A stretch of 64,000 nucleotides of DNA from Parelaphostrongylus tenuis (GCA_019055375.1 JAHQIW010007363.1:1-64000); one strand, 5' to 3'; counted from the first letter of the stretch, positions 46,926-59,559 are shown. Program-made: numbers and translations. The notes: generated by a model from the letters alone, not told the origin.

Positions 46926-47912
46926 CTCAAAGCTATGCGGCAGGATTCAAGCATAGAAGAGAAAGGAAAATTGCAGTTGTTCGGGAAAATAACTACTATG
47001 ATTTAAGCTTTCAAATTATTTCCATGGTCTAGTAAAAAGTTTTCTTCAAAAAACTCTTTTCGATAAGAGAAAAATACCAAACATCGTCATTTCCATGTGA
47101 AAGCGACTACGAGCAATTTTCTGGTGGCACAGTGATGTTCGGAGGTCAGTAGGTAGAGGACAAAATGATGAGCACATGTTCGCTGCTTACTAAACACTTA
47201 CAACGTGAATAATTCCTCTTCACTTGCATATGATGCTTACTTGCATGGTCATAGCATCGAAAGTACGGGAAATTTCGAAATGCACCCCTGAGTACCAGGA
47301 CATTTTTTAACTGCTTTCGGCTTTATATCAGCAAAACTTATTTCTAAGGAATACCGTTCCCATCATTCAGTTTATTATGAGAGCACAACAATTTATTGGC
47401 CTATTCGGCTATTGAAAGAAGGCAAGCACTTTTGCTACATCGATTACTTGAACGTCCACTAAAGGTACATCTATGGTATAACTAACAGCATAGAGGTAGT
47501 TTTCAATCTGTTGACGAAATAACAGGAATCTTTGTACATTCCAATAACACTGACTCTTCAATGACAGATAGAAGCAACCTCTCTGAGGTTTTTCATCCAA
47601 ATTTTAGCGAGTACGGCTTTGGTACCTTTCCCTTCTGAAACAGGACCTCCTTCCCTTTTCATCTGAGGGAAAGACGAGAAGCTAATGCGTTACGGACTAC
47701 TAGTGGCGTTCAAATAGCCCTCATTAACGTTTCACAAGTGTTATCATTCATTTTTTCTGCCTATCATTTATCAACACGCTATCTTGTTTGTATTCCTCAC
47801 GTTGACTCACTCAGAATGTTTTATTCCATTTCTTTCTGTCTTAATAGAGCTCCAAACAACTTCTGAGGAAGTGAACACTTCAACTGCTTCGTTTTCGCCA
47901 TTACTACACAAG

Positions 47913-49483
47913 ATGATCAAGATTGTCGTACTAATGGCCGTAATTACTCTGAGCAGTAAGTTGTTTTGTACTGGTTTGTAGCTATTGTAATCTTTTCGTC
48001 CCAGCTCTACAAATCATTTTTGTCTATGTAGTCATGAACCCGTAGTGTTCTCCACCAACAAAGATATACTAATTTCAGTTTTTGCCGAAGATCCTTATGA
48101 TCCGCTTAAGTGTAACGCGAACCGCAAATGCCCTCCTGGAAAGAGGTGTGTGGACGGAACTTGTTATAGTAAGTTTTATGATAAAAAAGTTCCTGGGATA
48201 GGACTTAATCCCTTCATTGAGACGAATTACCTATAAGCGCTATCTCATCTTCCTTTGCAATATTGATGATCGCACGTTTGTTTTCGAAAACTCAAGATAG
48301 AACTCTGCTGAAAGTAGTTCGCGGATCTAGATCTTAAGTTGATGTGATTTTCTTGTGTAATCACCATTTTGGATGAGGTTCAACTGATCTTACCGAAACT
48401 ACACCTGAAATTTTTTTTGAGCCACGCATGTCACGTGGTGTGTTAAAGATGGGTTGCTTTCGGAAAGAATCTTAGGCCAAAAAAGTTTAGAATTGTTTGC
48501 TAACTGAAACAAACGTCCAAGACCGAAAGCGATACACGGGTCGTGAAGACGTTGATCGGTGGCATACTACATATAATATTTCAAAAAGTATATACTTTTC
48601 GGATTTCATTGGACAGGTTACAAGGGCTTGATGACAAAAATAATAGAAAGTCAAATTATCAGGGATGAAGTGCTCAAATATCTGTGCACCTCATACCAGA
48701 AAAAAAATCGCTATACCTTTCCTCCATGGTAAATTACCTGCTGTACGACGGAGGAGCGAAGGACTGGGGCTAGTGATTAGGATATCTTTGACTCGAAAGG
48801 AGTATCTGCCGATATGAGTTGTTTTCGACTTATCACACGTATGGAAGAAGACAAGCGTTACGTAGTAGATGTCGAAAGTGATTACGTTCTAAGTGGACGA
48901 TGACGTTTATGCATGTGAGTCATCTGCATTGTCAATCCTCAGACCCAACATCACATGATTATTGAATAGCGAAGAACAATTGATCCAAAGTTGCATAGAG
49001 TAACTATGAGAGTTTTCAATTATATTTTCCATCTATTGGGTTATACGACAAAGTTCAACAACTTCATCCTTGTTGCCCGGAGATAATACTCGGATATTTT
49101 TTGAACGGTATCAATAGATATCTCAAGCGAGCGCAATTTTCCGTTCTGATTGCTTTCGAAATTTTAAGAAAATTCGGTAAGGAATAAGACATTTGTACTT
49201 CTAATACTTAATAATCATTTACAATGAAAATAATTTCTAGTTTCTACGAAGTCACTTATCACTAGCTGCAATGATTCACCGCGTCATTAGTAGAAATTGA
49301 GTGATTTGTTTTTGATATTTTTTTTCGTGACTAGGATATGAGGTCGATTCCTTTTTAGAACGCCTCGACTGTCCTCAAATAGGGATGCCGATGATGAAAT
49401 CCCATTGCAAAATGAATCTAGTGCCGGATAAAAGAAACTGCTTGAAGCCGAAAATTACTTGCGACAAGGAGAATCTCAGTTGA
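47913..49483 (+). CDS. small secreted 8-cysteine protein, copy A3
   Basis: Third intact copy of the A gene, 85 residues. Exons 47913-47955 (signal peptide MIKIVVLMAVITLS, donor GTAAGT), 48079-48168 (DPYDPLKCNANRKCPPGKRC, VDGTC, donor GTAAGT) and 49359-49483 (RLDCPQIGMPMMKSHC, then PDKRNCLKPKITC, stop TGA). Exon lengths 43, 90 and 125 are the same as in A1 and A2. It resembles A2 more than A1 (DPYDP and RLDCPQIG). All eight cysteines remain, while several loop residues differ, among them the DCPMP of A1, which has become NCLKP. Intron 2 is 1190 bp and contains stretches alignable with A2 intron 2 (48480-48760 with 39240-39540). Confidence 0.85.
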
Positions 49484-49949
49484 GTCGCTTCCTGTTGTCA
49501 TCTATAATCTGCTTCAATGATCAAGCTAAATGCAAACTTCAACTTAACGTTTTCATCTACCTCCAGAGTCCTCGCAATTTTTTCACCATATAATATCTTT
49601 AAGATCGTACTCGTCCAAAGTATTGAACAGATCTAAGGAATCACGTTTTCCTGTCTTGACAAAAAACGGTTCTTTTCCGTTAGCCGACACAAATGTGAAG
49701 GGGCCTTTTTTTGCAGGACAAAACTATTTATGATAGTATTGGTAATTGGTCGACACCTTAAGACTTGAAGAACTCCTGCATACACATTTTCTAAAAAGCA
49801 ATTGTAACATCTCTGTAGCAAAAGAAAATGTGCTTCCCCCTTTTCTATCAACTTCACGTCTATTTCCAGCTGGACAAAGGATTTTTCTTGACTTATTATT
49901 AGCCGCTAAGTCGTGTATATCTCAGAGAGTTAGAAATGGTACTTGATTT

Positions 49950-50950
49950 TCAAGAAAAACTTTCTTTCAGCCCTGTAGCATTCAGAATAAAATTATGTCT
50001 CATGCACGCTGCGCGCTTTTACTATCATCGCGTTTATATTTAGCTGGACAAAATTTCCCCCTAACCTGTCACTAACCCTCGAACAGAGTTATTCTTAGAG
50101 AGTTTCGAAAAATGCTTGGTTTATGGAGAAGATTTTTTACAGCTGTGTAGTACAGAAATTGAAGTTGGGGTTCACACACGCTGCGCGTTGTCGCGCGCAT
50201 TTTCATTCTTTTGAGAATTTTTACTTCGTTTCGCAAGATTTTTTGTATTGGAATTTCAGAATAACATCGTTCCATTGTTCTAAAGCTTATATATTTCATT
50301 ATTATTCCATATTGCCAGATAAACCCGTTATTAGCTTCAAGCCTAAGATTAAGCAGCCTATGTTTAAGCGCAAAGCACAGGAACGTGTAGAAAAAATCTT
50401 GTAGTATCAGAGCCATACGTCTTATCTGGGTTTTTTCATAGCGGAAAAAAATCCTAAATTCAGTATTATAAATCGCACTCCACATGTGAATCGCGCCTGC
50501 ATGGGTTTATCGATCGCGCTATATCGATCCACAGCCGCCACACACCCTGCCGACAAGCAGTGCCTGACGCATGTGGAACTCATTCTTGTTTCCCCTGCTG
50601 CATTAGCGTAAAACGGTCTTCTGAGAGAATAAGCACAGTGAAATCGACGAAATTACGCACGAATGGTTAAAATAGTCCAAAGGAGGAGCTCTTTTCTGCG
50701 ATAAATATTCGCATGTGAAACACAAAATTTCCTTTTTGCTACAGCACTATATAACAACCTCACCAGAGACCAAACAAATTTTTAAATTTCTTGAGATTAA
50801 AGCTATCGGTCTATTAACAGCATTAAACAAAAGTTCTGCTCTGCGAAATATATGCGTCATAATGATAAGAGCTCGCGGCGCGTGTGAATCACAGTTTTAC
50901 TTTGAATGCTACAACGCCGTAAAAAGACCCTTGTATTTGAAATGCATATA
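49950..50950. repeat. family R repeat units
   Basis: Successive units with TTTTTACAGCTGTGTAG or CCCTGTAGCATTC, then AAATTGAAGTT and CGCTGCGCG motifs. The stretch 50300-50510 matches 34860-35045 and 22190-22270. Frames on both strands here are repeat-derived. Confidence 0.5.
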
Positions 50951-51519
50951 GCAGTCATGAGATATAAAAAATCTAAATTATCGAATGATAAGTGAAGAAA
51001 GCCTAATGCGACGACTTTGTCCAGCAAAACAGGTTCCTTCACAGGACCGTACCAGATAATTGAGAAAACAAAAGAAAGGAACAGATAGGAAAAGAACTAA
51101 AAAACTTCCCCGTCATTTTCGCTAGTAATTCTTTTTGAAATGTAACTTTAATACGACTTATAAAGAGTTAATTATACTAAGTAGAGCGATAGCCAAAAAT
51201 TGTTAATCAAATTAGAACAAGAAAAATCCACGACAGCCTCTACAGTTACTTTGAAGTTTATGATTTCAACATCACGTTAGCATGATGGACAGAGATTAAG
51301 TAGCACTGAATGCTCTTCGACGACTGCAAAGTTTGCGAGTAACTTATTCGTATACGTGCTCCATGTAATGTCTTGCCGAAAAAACTTCAGTTGTGCATGA
51401 GCAATCGTTAACTGATTCAAAGCAGTCGTATGTTGACTGGAATTCGAGAACTACTAACTGTGTTTTTAATCGTAGGGATGTTAAACGGATTTGGGATTGT
51501 CAAACAGGAAATGATTCAG

Positions 51520-52002
51520 GATGTGGAAGCACTTACTGTAGGCGTGGATACGCTTGCAATCCGGACACAATGACTTGCGTTTTGAGATGAGGATTGCCCA
51601 TAAATGCCGAAATTGCCGAAGAGAGACAGGTGCACTAAAATGGTAAAGTCAAATTGTAAACTGAGTCATCACTTTGAATTTGACAATCCTCAGCAGTACT
51701 TTCACTCTACAGTGAACTTATTTCAAGTTTTATAAGAAAGTGTAAAACTTAGTCCCTTGTAAAGAATTCTCTAGGGAGATAGAATTTCGTGATCATGTCG
51801 AATTGAGATGAACTGGTTTTCTGATAGCTGAAAGTACATGGTTACAAAATGATTGCAAGGCTGATCGAAAATAAAAGGGAGAATTGTTAAGGTTCTGAAC
51901 AAATACGACTGCTTCGTGCCTGTCAACATCTGCAAAGCAAAAAGGCCACAATCATATAGAGCAAAGAGAATTGCCACCACGGAAACCAATAAAGATAATT
52001 GA
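51520..52002 (+). pseudogene. broken 8-cysteine module B, copy 3
   Basis: First exon counterpart 51520-51642 (acceptor GATTCAG, donor ATG|GTAAAG) reads CGSTYCRRGYACNPDTMTC and then meets TGA where B1 has the tryptophan of RWDCPP. A one-base insertion and a later TAA follow. The second exon, 51892-52002, is open and of the same length as in B1 (37 codons with stop), reading VLNKYDCFVPVNIC. Module B is lost here unless the first exon's stop is bypassed by splicing. Confidence 0.75.
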
Positions 52003-52493
52003 GTGATTCATTGTTAGACGAAAATATGAATATATCTCACAGACTGAATGAGAATTTTGTGTGTACAGGTAAATTTGCACCATAGTAGTAGTCAGCCCAG
52101 GGAAAATCAAGTAATCTCACGCGGCATCAAATAACAAATCCGACGAAAGCAAGGTATCGCTCGTTCTCCCTCTTTGACGGATTATGTATAGCTATAAAAT
52201 GTTGTTTGAAAAGGACAAGCTTAAAAAATCAGTTACGATTACTAAAATACCACCGAATTCTCTCAGGCGCCACTTAGTTCGAAGCCGCTCATACGACCAT
52301 ACCCGTATAATGGAAAAATGCATTATATGCCCTAACGAGACGGTAATTATAAGAGTATTGGCACATTCAACCTGATCTCTTTGTAAGCATAGGAGAAACA
52401 TAAGTTATCATTATAAATTTTGGCACTAAAGCAATAAACACCAAATTTAATGATCAAGAGAATCAAAATTGTTTAATAGCACTATTCAGAGTG

Positions 52494-53230
52494 TTCTCTA
52501 TTAGCCTGAACACATTTGTGCCATCTCTCAGACAACAAAGCAATACCGTGCTCGTAGAACTCGTCATCCTTCGATTTAAAGACATCAGTAAAGATTTAAA
52601 GACAGTTGTCAATTCCGGACTCGAATGATTGATGTCTCAAAACGTCTTCTCTCTCAGGAAGTGCTCCAGCGACCGGAAGAGGTGATAGTCTGACGGCGAC
52701 ACGACTGCACGGCAGATGATCCAACGACTCTCAGTCCATTTCGATCAGCTTCCTCTTTGTTAGTTTGACGCTATGTAGTCTTGCGTTGTCTTGGAGCAGG
52801 ATGAGACTGCGGCGACGTCGACGTGACAGGGCCCGATGGCAGCGGTCCACGTGCTCACAATAGCGCTTAGCGTTGGCCGTCAAAATCGTGGGTCAACTTT
52901 TCGATATTGAAAGCCGGATCTCAGTTGCTTCGGTGACGGCCTCTCAATCAACTTCGCATGGACACCGAAACGCAGCCGGTCCTTCAAATCATTGTTATCG
53001 GAACGAAACTCAACAGGAACCGAACTGTTGTTCGCCTGGGCACCAGTCTTTAAGCTTCTGCACGGTTGATGTTCTCAAAGGTGATCTGTGCATCGCCTCC
53101 TAATTCGTACTCGTAAAGCAGAAAATTGCGATAAAGACATCGTTGGCGGCCATGATACGGCAAGTATGGAGAAATTTGGTACCGGGAGAAAAGTCAGAAA
53201 ATTCTGCGCAAAGCGATATTAAGTTGTTGC
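52494..53230 (-). pseudogene. mariner transposase remnant
   Basis: The minus strand includes MAANDVFIAIFCF, then decayed sequence, then SLILLQDNARLHSVKLTKRK with the catalytic QDN, then EMD followed by a stop, and an end resembling GIALLSERWHKCVQANRE. Several stops and frame changes are present. Confidence 0.8.
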
Positions 53231-53927
53231 GTGAGAGATAGTGAAGATGTGCTCAGGCTGATGGCGCATACTTTCAATAGTGTTGTTAAGCAATTTAAAG
53301 TAAATTTAATGTTTACTGCTGTGCCGAGACTTATGAGGAGACCAAATATTAATCATACATCTTGAAGTGCATTGTTGTGATTAACTGAGTCTGCATAATT
53401 GTTGAGCAATAGAACAGCAATATGAGGACTCCACATCCCAACCCACGAGCTCTTTACAATGCATGCTAATTCGAGGCGCATTACAGATCTATGCAGATCT
53501 ATGCATGTGCATGTATGTATGTCCGTATTTATATAGAAACTTTGTCCATAAATTCTAAGCCCATGTCCACACTCGATATTATAAATCAAAATATTCGTTG
53601 GTGTTACGTCCGGTTGAAAAAAAATCCTGAGAATCGATCCTTTCAAGCATGGTGATTAATAAAGTTCTAATTGCTAGAAGTGCTGAGTTGCGCCTTAGCA
53701 ACTCGGTTACAGTATTCTTCAATCCTATAAGACATAATGAAAGATAAATAATGGCTAAGTCTAAATCTAGAGTCTGAAGATTTCTGTGACTCGGCGATGT
53801 CATGATAAAATAACGTTGAAATGAACTGCTCACATCGGTCAAAGTATTATCAGAGTCTTCACTCTCTTTGTTGCACAGTTGCTTTTCTAAAAATACATAA
53901 TGAATAGCAGAAAATTCAATGCTTTTA

Positions 53928-54248
53928 ATATAATTCCAAAAAAGAATGCTTTAAGCTTAAACGGGGTTGATACGCCAGGGTCATGAATGTTTTTTTCGGG
54001 GTTTCAAAACAGTTGATCTTTCGAATTAGTTTTGATCTAACAGCAAAAATCTATCGACTGAGAGGTAGTGATGGACCAGTGTCATTGTACACTGTGCCAT
54101 CACCACATACGCCTCCCTCCTTGCTTCAATGCAGGGCTGAATGTGGGGCGGGGGTCACTGACGAGGAGGACGAACCTCCGAAACACCGGTGTATGACCCT
54201 GGCGTATCAACCCCGTTTAAGCTTAAATCATTCTCTTTTGGAATTATA
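53928..54248. mobile_element. MITE with about 50-bp terminal inverted repeats
   Basis: TATAATTCCAAAAAAGAATG, then GCTTAAACGGGGTTGATACG at 53931-53982 is repeated inverted at 54194-54248. The interior has no coding sequence. A short direct repeat (GAATGTTTTTTCCGGGTTTC and its relative at 53987) follows outside the right end. Confidence 0.75.
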
Positions 54249-54519
54249 TTGAATGTTTTTTCCGGGTTTCAAAAACAGTCGATCTTTTGAATTAGTTTCC
54301 TTATCATATTGTGCTCACTGGTATAAAACCCACTGTGAAACTTCTGACAGTAACTGTGGGCAGTGTAGAGAACCAAACTATGTCAGAACACTCCTCAGAA
54401 AACGCATAACTAGATACATAATCTACTATCAGATAATGAATTCATTGAGGAAGACTACCGAATGAGACCAGTAAATTGACGTGATGCTGCACCACAATTT
54501 ATACAATGGAAATGAATTA

Positions 54520-54720
54520 CCATTCCACTATATGTCGCGTCCTCGAGGACGACCACCTACACGTTGGTGGGACGTGCTCGTCCAAGGAATTAAGGAGCTG
54601 TACTCGCAGCTGCTGATATTTTTCAGATCACGGTATGACATTCGCAGCAGCCGCCATGCTCAAACTAGACCACCGTTATGAACGACTGCTGCGCATAAAG
54701 GGTCGAATGGAATATGTGAT
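54520..54720 (+). pseudogene. RTE-like LINE 3' remnant
   Basis: The frame reads SRPRGRPPTRWWDVLVQGIK, which resembles the extreme C-terminus of RTE-type non-LTR retrotransposon polyproteins (RGRPPTRW). Nothing upstream continues it. Confidence 0.5.
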
Positions 54721-56040
54721 GGGCTCCGCAAAACTAGTTAAGACAGACCATCCACGTATCCAAGTATTCCCCTATATATGAATATGCACAGAGAGTCAAC
54801 AAAAATCTGAACTAATCACAAATAAATAATACAGTGCATACATCTTCCCATTAATCTCATCAAATCCTTAACGTATAACGCCCAAAATACTTTTATAGAG
54901 TAAAGTGCATCGCAACCATTGAAATTTCTTTTCGTCAATTTATTCTGTTGCATAGAATTCATGAAGGACGTCAAGGAAAATCACCGTATCGCAATGTGAA
55001 GTACAGAAATCATTTTTCTGAGAGTGAGCTCAATAGACAGTAATAAGACCGATTTGAATGCTATTCTAACTCCAATCGCTAAATGAGTCTAGGCCAAGGT
55101 ATGAAATGAGTTTACACAAAAGCGTAAGAATACACAGAACCTAAACTACAAAACACTTCGTAATGCTAACAAAGTGTTTGTGTGAACGACATGATAAGAT
55201 GTGAATAGCAGCGGACATATCGCTAATACTCATAGGACTATGGGTTAAACTCTCTTGTGTAATCCTGTTAAGTTCACGATCACTCGAACTCCCTAGTCAT
55301 GAAAATTCCGTTTTTTGCAGTTGACAAACCAGCAAGCTCTTCACCATCATGAAGTTAGACATAATCCTGCGCGGCAGACGTCCAAATTTAAGTACTCGGT
55401 GATATGTGTCAATAATGGTTAAAACTTCGGTTACTGTCTAATTCATTCCAAAACACAGCTTCGATATGAGACTTTGAACAAAAACGTCTACACAATGGAA
55501 GAACTTTAGACCCGAATTTTGTGGGGTGGACGTGAACCTAGTCTGCAATTTCCGAGGGCGTGCGCCCTTAAACTGGCGCCATCGCATACTTTGCTCTTAC
55601 TCTCAATCATGTTGCTATCTTGGCCGCTATGATTAGCCCGGATAAGCTCCTTTGACAGACTAATGCTGATAGTCACCAATTCCGTTCAAAACATGACCGA
55701 AAGGCAAAGAGAGGGCCTTGACGGTGCAGTGTAAACACGCACACCTTTGAAAAGAGCGAACTCGTTTCAGGTGTCCACGTCTCATGGATCACGCTCCAGA
55801 TTCTGTTCCTATGTCAGCATTCATTTGTGCTGAAAACAGCAACTTGGAGGTGCAGTGAACATGATAAAAATAAAATCGCTCATATAAAAAATTGAACGGC
55901 TCTAAAGAAGGCGAAATCGCCCAGACGTTAGTCGTCGATGAAATATATACATCAACTTGGTTAAGTTTCATATGAGAGAGACAGTTCGTGAGAAATACTT
56001 CATTCTTCATGTGGAAATTCAAAGAGAGTCACTCTTTTTA

Positions 56041-56140
56041 TCTAGGTCATATAGAGCTCGCATGGATTGTTGTAGCCAAGAAATGTGCAAATGATGAATC
56101 TAACTGGAAATAAAACTCTCGAGTTCCATCCTGCCTGCTT
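56041..56140 (-). pseudogene. METTL6 fragment (block 3)
   Basis: The minus strand encodes DGTREFYFQL, matching DGTRAFYFRL of the intact gene. It is followed by intron-like sequence (CATTTCTTGGCTACAAC) shared with 18690-18720. The donor GT is lost. It lies left of the decayed HOP2 exactly as in the intact pair. Confidence 0.75.
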
Positions 56141-56694
56141 TTCAGTTGAGGCATGCAAGTCTTAGAGAACGTTTATTCACAATTTACAGTAAAAACGAAA
56201 CAAAACAAGAAACCGCAAGCAACAACAAATCTCAACAAATAAGAATGAAATGATATATTCACAGGTAGATTTCCTCCATTTGATCACTTCAGTAAGATTC
56301 AGGGGAAGGAAGTCTTTTCGAGACAATCACGTCGCTCAAGCATCATCTAACTCAGTACCCAAGGTGACTACTTAAGTTATCCTCATTATTCTGGAAATTT
56401 TCGTTAACTGATACAAGCGCTAGCCAACTAGCTCTTTTTTGGACACCGGTAAAATCTCCATAATTCTATTTAACATTTCCATAGCTTAGATATACTGAAT
56501 TATACTTTGAAAACATGACGAATCATAGGAAGTAAACACTATCCGAGACGAAATTCGTGGCAAATGCTCACTATACATATTCGTTATTGTGCAGTTCTCA
56601 AAATTCAGTTACTTTATTTGTCGAGGAGCGACCAGTGGATTTCCATTAGGTCTCCAGTAGTGCCAGTCTCGATTCACCTCACTTATTTAATCGG

Positions 56695-57205
56695 TGGAGG
56701 CGCCAAGGCCGAGTAACTGTGTTGCTCATGGCGGCACACGTGGGGCTAAACCCCACCCCGCAACACCCGCCGGCAGTCAGCAGCGAACGTCTCATGGAAC
56801 GCTACAGCCAGGCTATCCTCAGATTGGAAGGAGACGCAAACCAGTACTTTACGACGTTTAAGAAGAAGAGGAAGAAGCAATAAAATGCTAAAGGTAATGG
56901 GATCCGCGCGATGAAAAGGAAATTCCGTGAAGACGGATAATTTTTCGCACATTTTATTGATCTGTCTTGACAACGTTTCTTTTCGCTGTGCGGATCCCAA
57001 AAGTTCTAGCTTCAATTCGTTTTTCGTCTCCTTTCTGAACGTCGTAGAATACTTATTGAGTGAGCTTACCTGCAATCTCGAGGATAGCTTGGCTGCCGCG
57101 TTCCTTAAAGCGTTGTTGTTGACCGTCGGAGAGGGTTCGGGGGTGGAGCTCGGTCCCACGCGCACCGTGACGAGCATCACAACAACTCGGCCAGGGCGCC
57201 GCGAA
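56695..57205. repeat. two SINE family D copies in inverted orientation
   Basis: Plus-strand copy 56695-56885 and minus-strand copy 56985-57205 are separated by about 100 bp. Shared strings are GTTTAAGAAGAAGAGG-like and CTGCAATCTCGAGGATAGC. Long frames on both strands here follow from the inverted pair. Confidence 0.6.
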
Positions 57206-57539
57206 GACGGATAACAAAGTTTACAAAAAAAAAGGAAAATTTCTAAACGATACCAAGGGTCAAAATAAGATCTTCAGCAAATTAAAGAACTAATCACGAA
57301 AAAAAAAACATGAATACGCGAGAATGCATTTTACCTCCTTTATACAGTGTTATTTTACAACTACTTATACCTCGGACAGCAACTGGATCAACGTTTCACC
57401 CATACCAGCGATTCGTGCTACCACAACTCCACCAGGGCTTCTGTTCTGTAACCAGTCCTTGTGCTGTAAAAAGCGTCAAACCAACCTTCAGTCGGTTTGG
57501 TCTAGTAAGCGCATGTCAGCATTCATCCACGTCAAGCCA

Positions 57540-57845
57540 ACACAGTCACAAAAAGAGGAAGCTCTCGGCGTTGAACAATCTTTGGAAGATGAGCCATGCA
57601 CTCGTCTCTTCAAGCATCATTAGAGGTGACTGAATGCATAATATGTGGCCTTTACTCTGGCTCGCGGTGGTCCACCGAAGTATCAGATTAGTACTGCTAC
57701 CCTCCTAGACAAATGTGGCGTCAGTTGGCGGACCTCGGAGGAATGGAAGGCAAATTGAGCTCGGGGGTCGAGCCTCGGCTATGGACTGATCGACCAGGTG
57801 TGTGTCGCAAAGCTCCTCTGCCACTGCGCCATACGCGCTATACAC
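57540..57845 (-). repeat. tRNA-derived SINE, family B
   Basis: The minus strand has A box ATGGCGCAGTGGCAGAGG, a degenerate B box, body and 3' end with GGCTCATCTTCC. It lies in the decayed HOP2. Confidence 0.6.
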
Positions 57846-58042
57846 AGTTATTGGATTTACACAATCTACGAATATTCTTTTATTATACTGTATTTAGTGG
57901 TGTTACGATGTTCAAATCATAGGAAGATCGCAGAGATCATCCACAATTACCACTGCGATCTCATCAGTAGCCACGTTCTCTTACCATCATGTGATAAAAG
58001 AGATGGATTTGTCGTTCCACCGGTTCTCCGTTCCAGACTCCA

Positions 58043-58240
58043 ACATGTCGCTTCTTTGTGAAAATTCGAGCGAAACCTGGTTTAGACACGATGAAGCCGA
58101 AACTTCTGAAGAACTTCTCACCAATATGCATCGACCCAGTGCCTTGGCTCTTCACTCGTTGGCTGCGAAATGTCAAGTTCTGCAGTCTATGGAAAACCAC
58201 CAAGGCCGTCTTATTGTTCAAAAACGAAGCTGCCCACTGA
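58043..58240 (+). pseudogene. RTE-like LINE reverse transcriptase fragment
   Basis: The frame reads AKPGLDTMKPKLLKNFSPIC and further on LWKTTKAVLLFKNEA, which match the start of the reverse transcriptase region of RTE-type LINEs (A-x-G-x-D...LLKN and WKT-x-x-VLL-x-K). Short and truncated. Confidence 0.6.
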
Positions 58241-58399
58241 AAATGAATGAACGATTACTGAATAGCAAGATTTTGTAGGAACACTGTAAGCACCTCAACT
58301 GTCCAAGAATTGTCTCAGGAAACGGTGAGACGCGCGCGGGTTCAACTCCAGCCTAAGGTTACACCTTTGCAATCACTGAGGATTCTTGGATAGAAGGAT

Positions 58400-58840
58400 A
58401 GAAGAGTAAAGCTGTTGGCGATGATAGATTCCCGGTGGATTAATCATGCATCCGACCTCATAAACATCGTTTGAGGTGGTTAAGTGCATATCTAGCTTTT
58501 TGACAAGACTTGAGCGCGGGATGGAACCATTGGCCATCTGTTGGACGCCCACGTTTGTGTCACAGGGCATCCCTATCCACTTCGCCACATGCGTCTATCG
58601 GTCATATAGTTAGCACGGAAACAGTTCTTATTGATGATTCTGTGGATAAATCCACCAAGTAATTGACTTTATCAAGTGCCGTAGAAATGAATGGATAACC
58701 GTTCTGAATGCATACGATGACCCAAGCGGATTACTAGAGTCTACCAAGAGACAGAGTTCCGCCCGAAGGTGACCAAACCAACGACGATGTGCACAGGACA
58801 TGCACTGCCTACTGGTGCACTAAATACGCCCAAGGATTAC
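58400..58840 (-). repeat. two SINEs matching those at 24605-25150
   Basis: 58400-58605 is a family B copy (GTGGCGAAGTGGATAGG A box, B box in GGTTCCATCCC). 58640-58840 is the diverged relative. Position and order relative to the HOP2 coiled-coil exon are the same as in the intact gene. Confidence 0.65.
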
Positions 58841-59254
58841 AAAGCATTCAAGGACATAAATCGTTGTAGCTGTTGGACGAAAATACTTGCCATGAAGCTC
58901 GGTGATCCTTGAGCGTAAATCCTTGGTCGTCAGCATGTATACGACATCTTCAAGTCTGATAAGAGAACGAGAGAAAAACTGAGATATGTTGATTGCTAGA
59001 GCAATAGAAAAAACAAAAAGAAGATGGAAGGATAAATGAAAGGGGAAAAAATACCATTTTGAACTTCCAGCTCTGATTTATACAACTTTCCAACTCCTTA
59101 GAAGGGCAAGTGAGTTGTGCATCGAAATCAGCAATCGCTCCCTCATCGCATACCTCGTAGTTTTCCTCAAATAAAAAAATCTAATGAAACTTAGAAAAAC
59201 AGGAATACTATTTATTTAGCTGCCTCTAGCAGTGGTGTGATGTTATAGATACAC

Positions 59255-59485
59255 CCGCTGATGTAGAATAATGTGCAAACCTTTGCCTCAAATGGGACTT
59301 GAACCCGAATTTCAACTTATCCGAGAGGGCGTGATCAAACCGTTGCACTACTGAAGCCTGTTTTGACTCCACCGTTTCTGTGTTATAACGGATCTATCTG
59401 TCAGCAACCAACCGTCAACGGTTTGACCTGAGTAGTAAATATCGACATTGAACCCAGTCATGTTGACAGATATTAGGTAGACATG
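59255..59485 (-). repeat. tRNA-derived SINE, family A
   Basis: The minus strand has CCGTTGACGGTTGGTTGCTG, then A box GTGCAACGG and B box GGTTCAAGTCC, then CAAAGGTTTGCACAT. It is absent from the same intron of the intact HOP2, so it inserted after the duplication or was lost there. Confidence 0.65.
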
Positions 59486-59559
59486 ATGAACAGTTATATA
59501 CCTATAGCCTTAGAAGTTAGACAGCAATGAACACTGTAGAGTGGTAGTAGAGCATTGGC

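Noticed and set aside
56746..57214. 144- and 95-residue frames near 57 kb
   Set aside because: They cover two inverted SINE family D copies, and the same frames appear wherever that repeat occurs.
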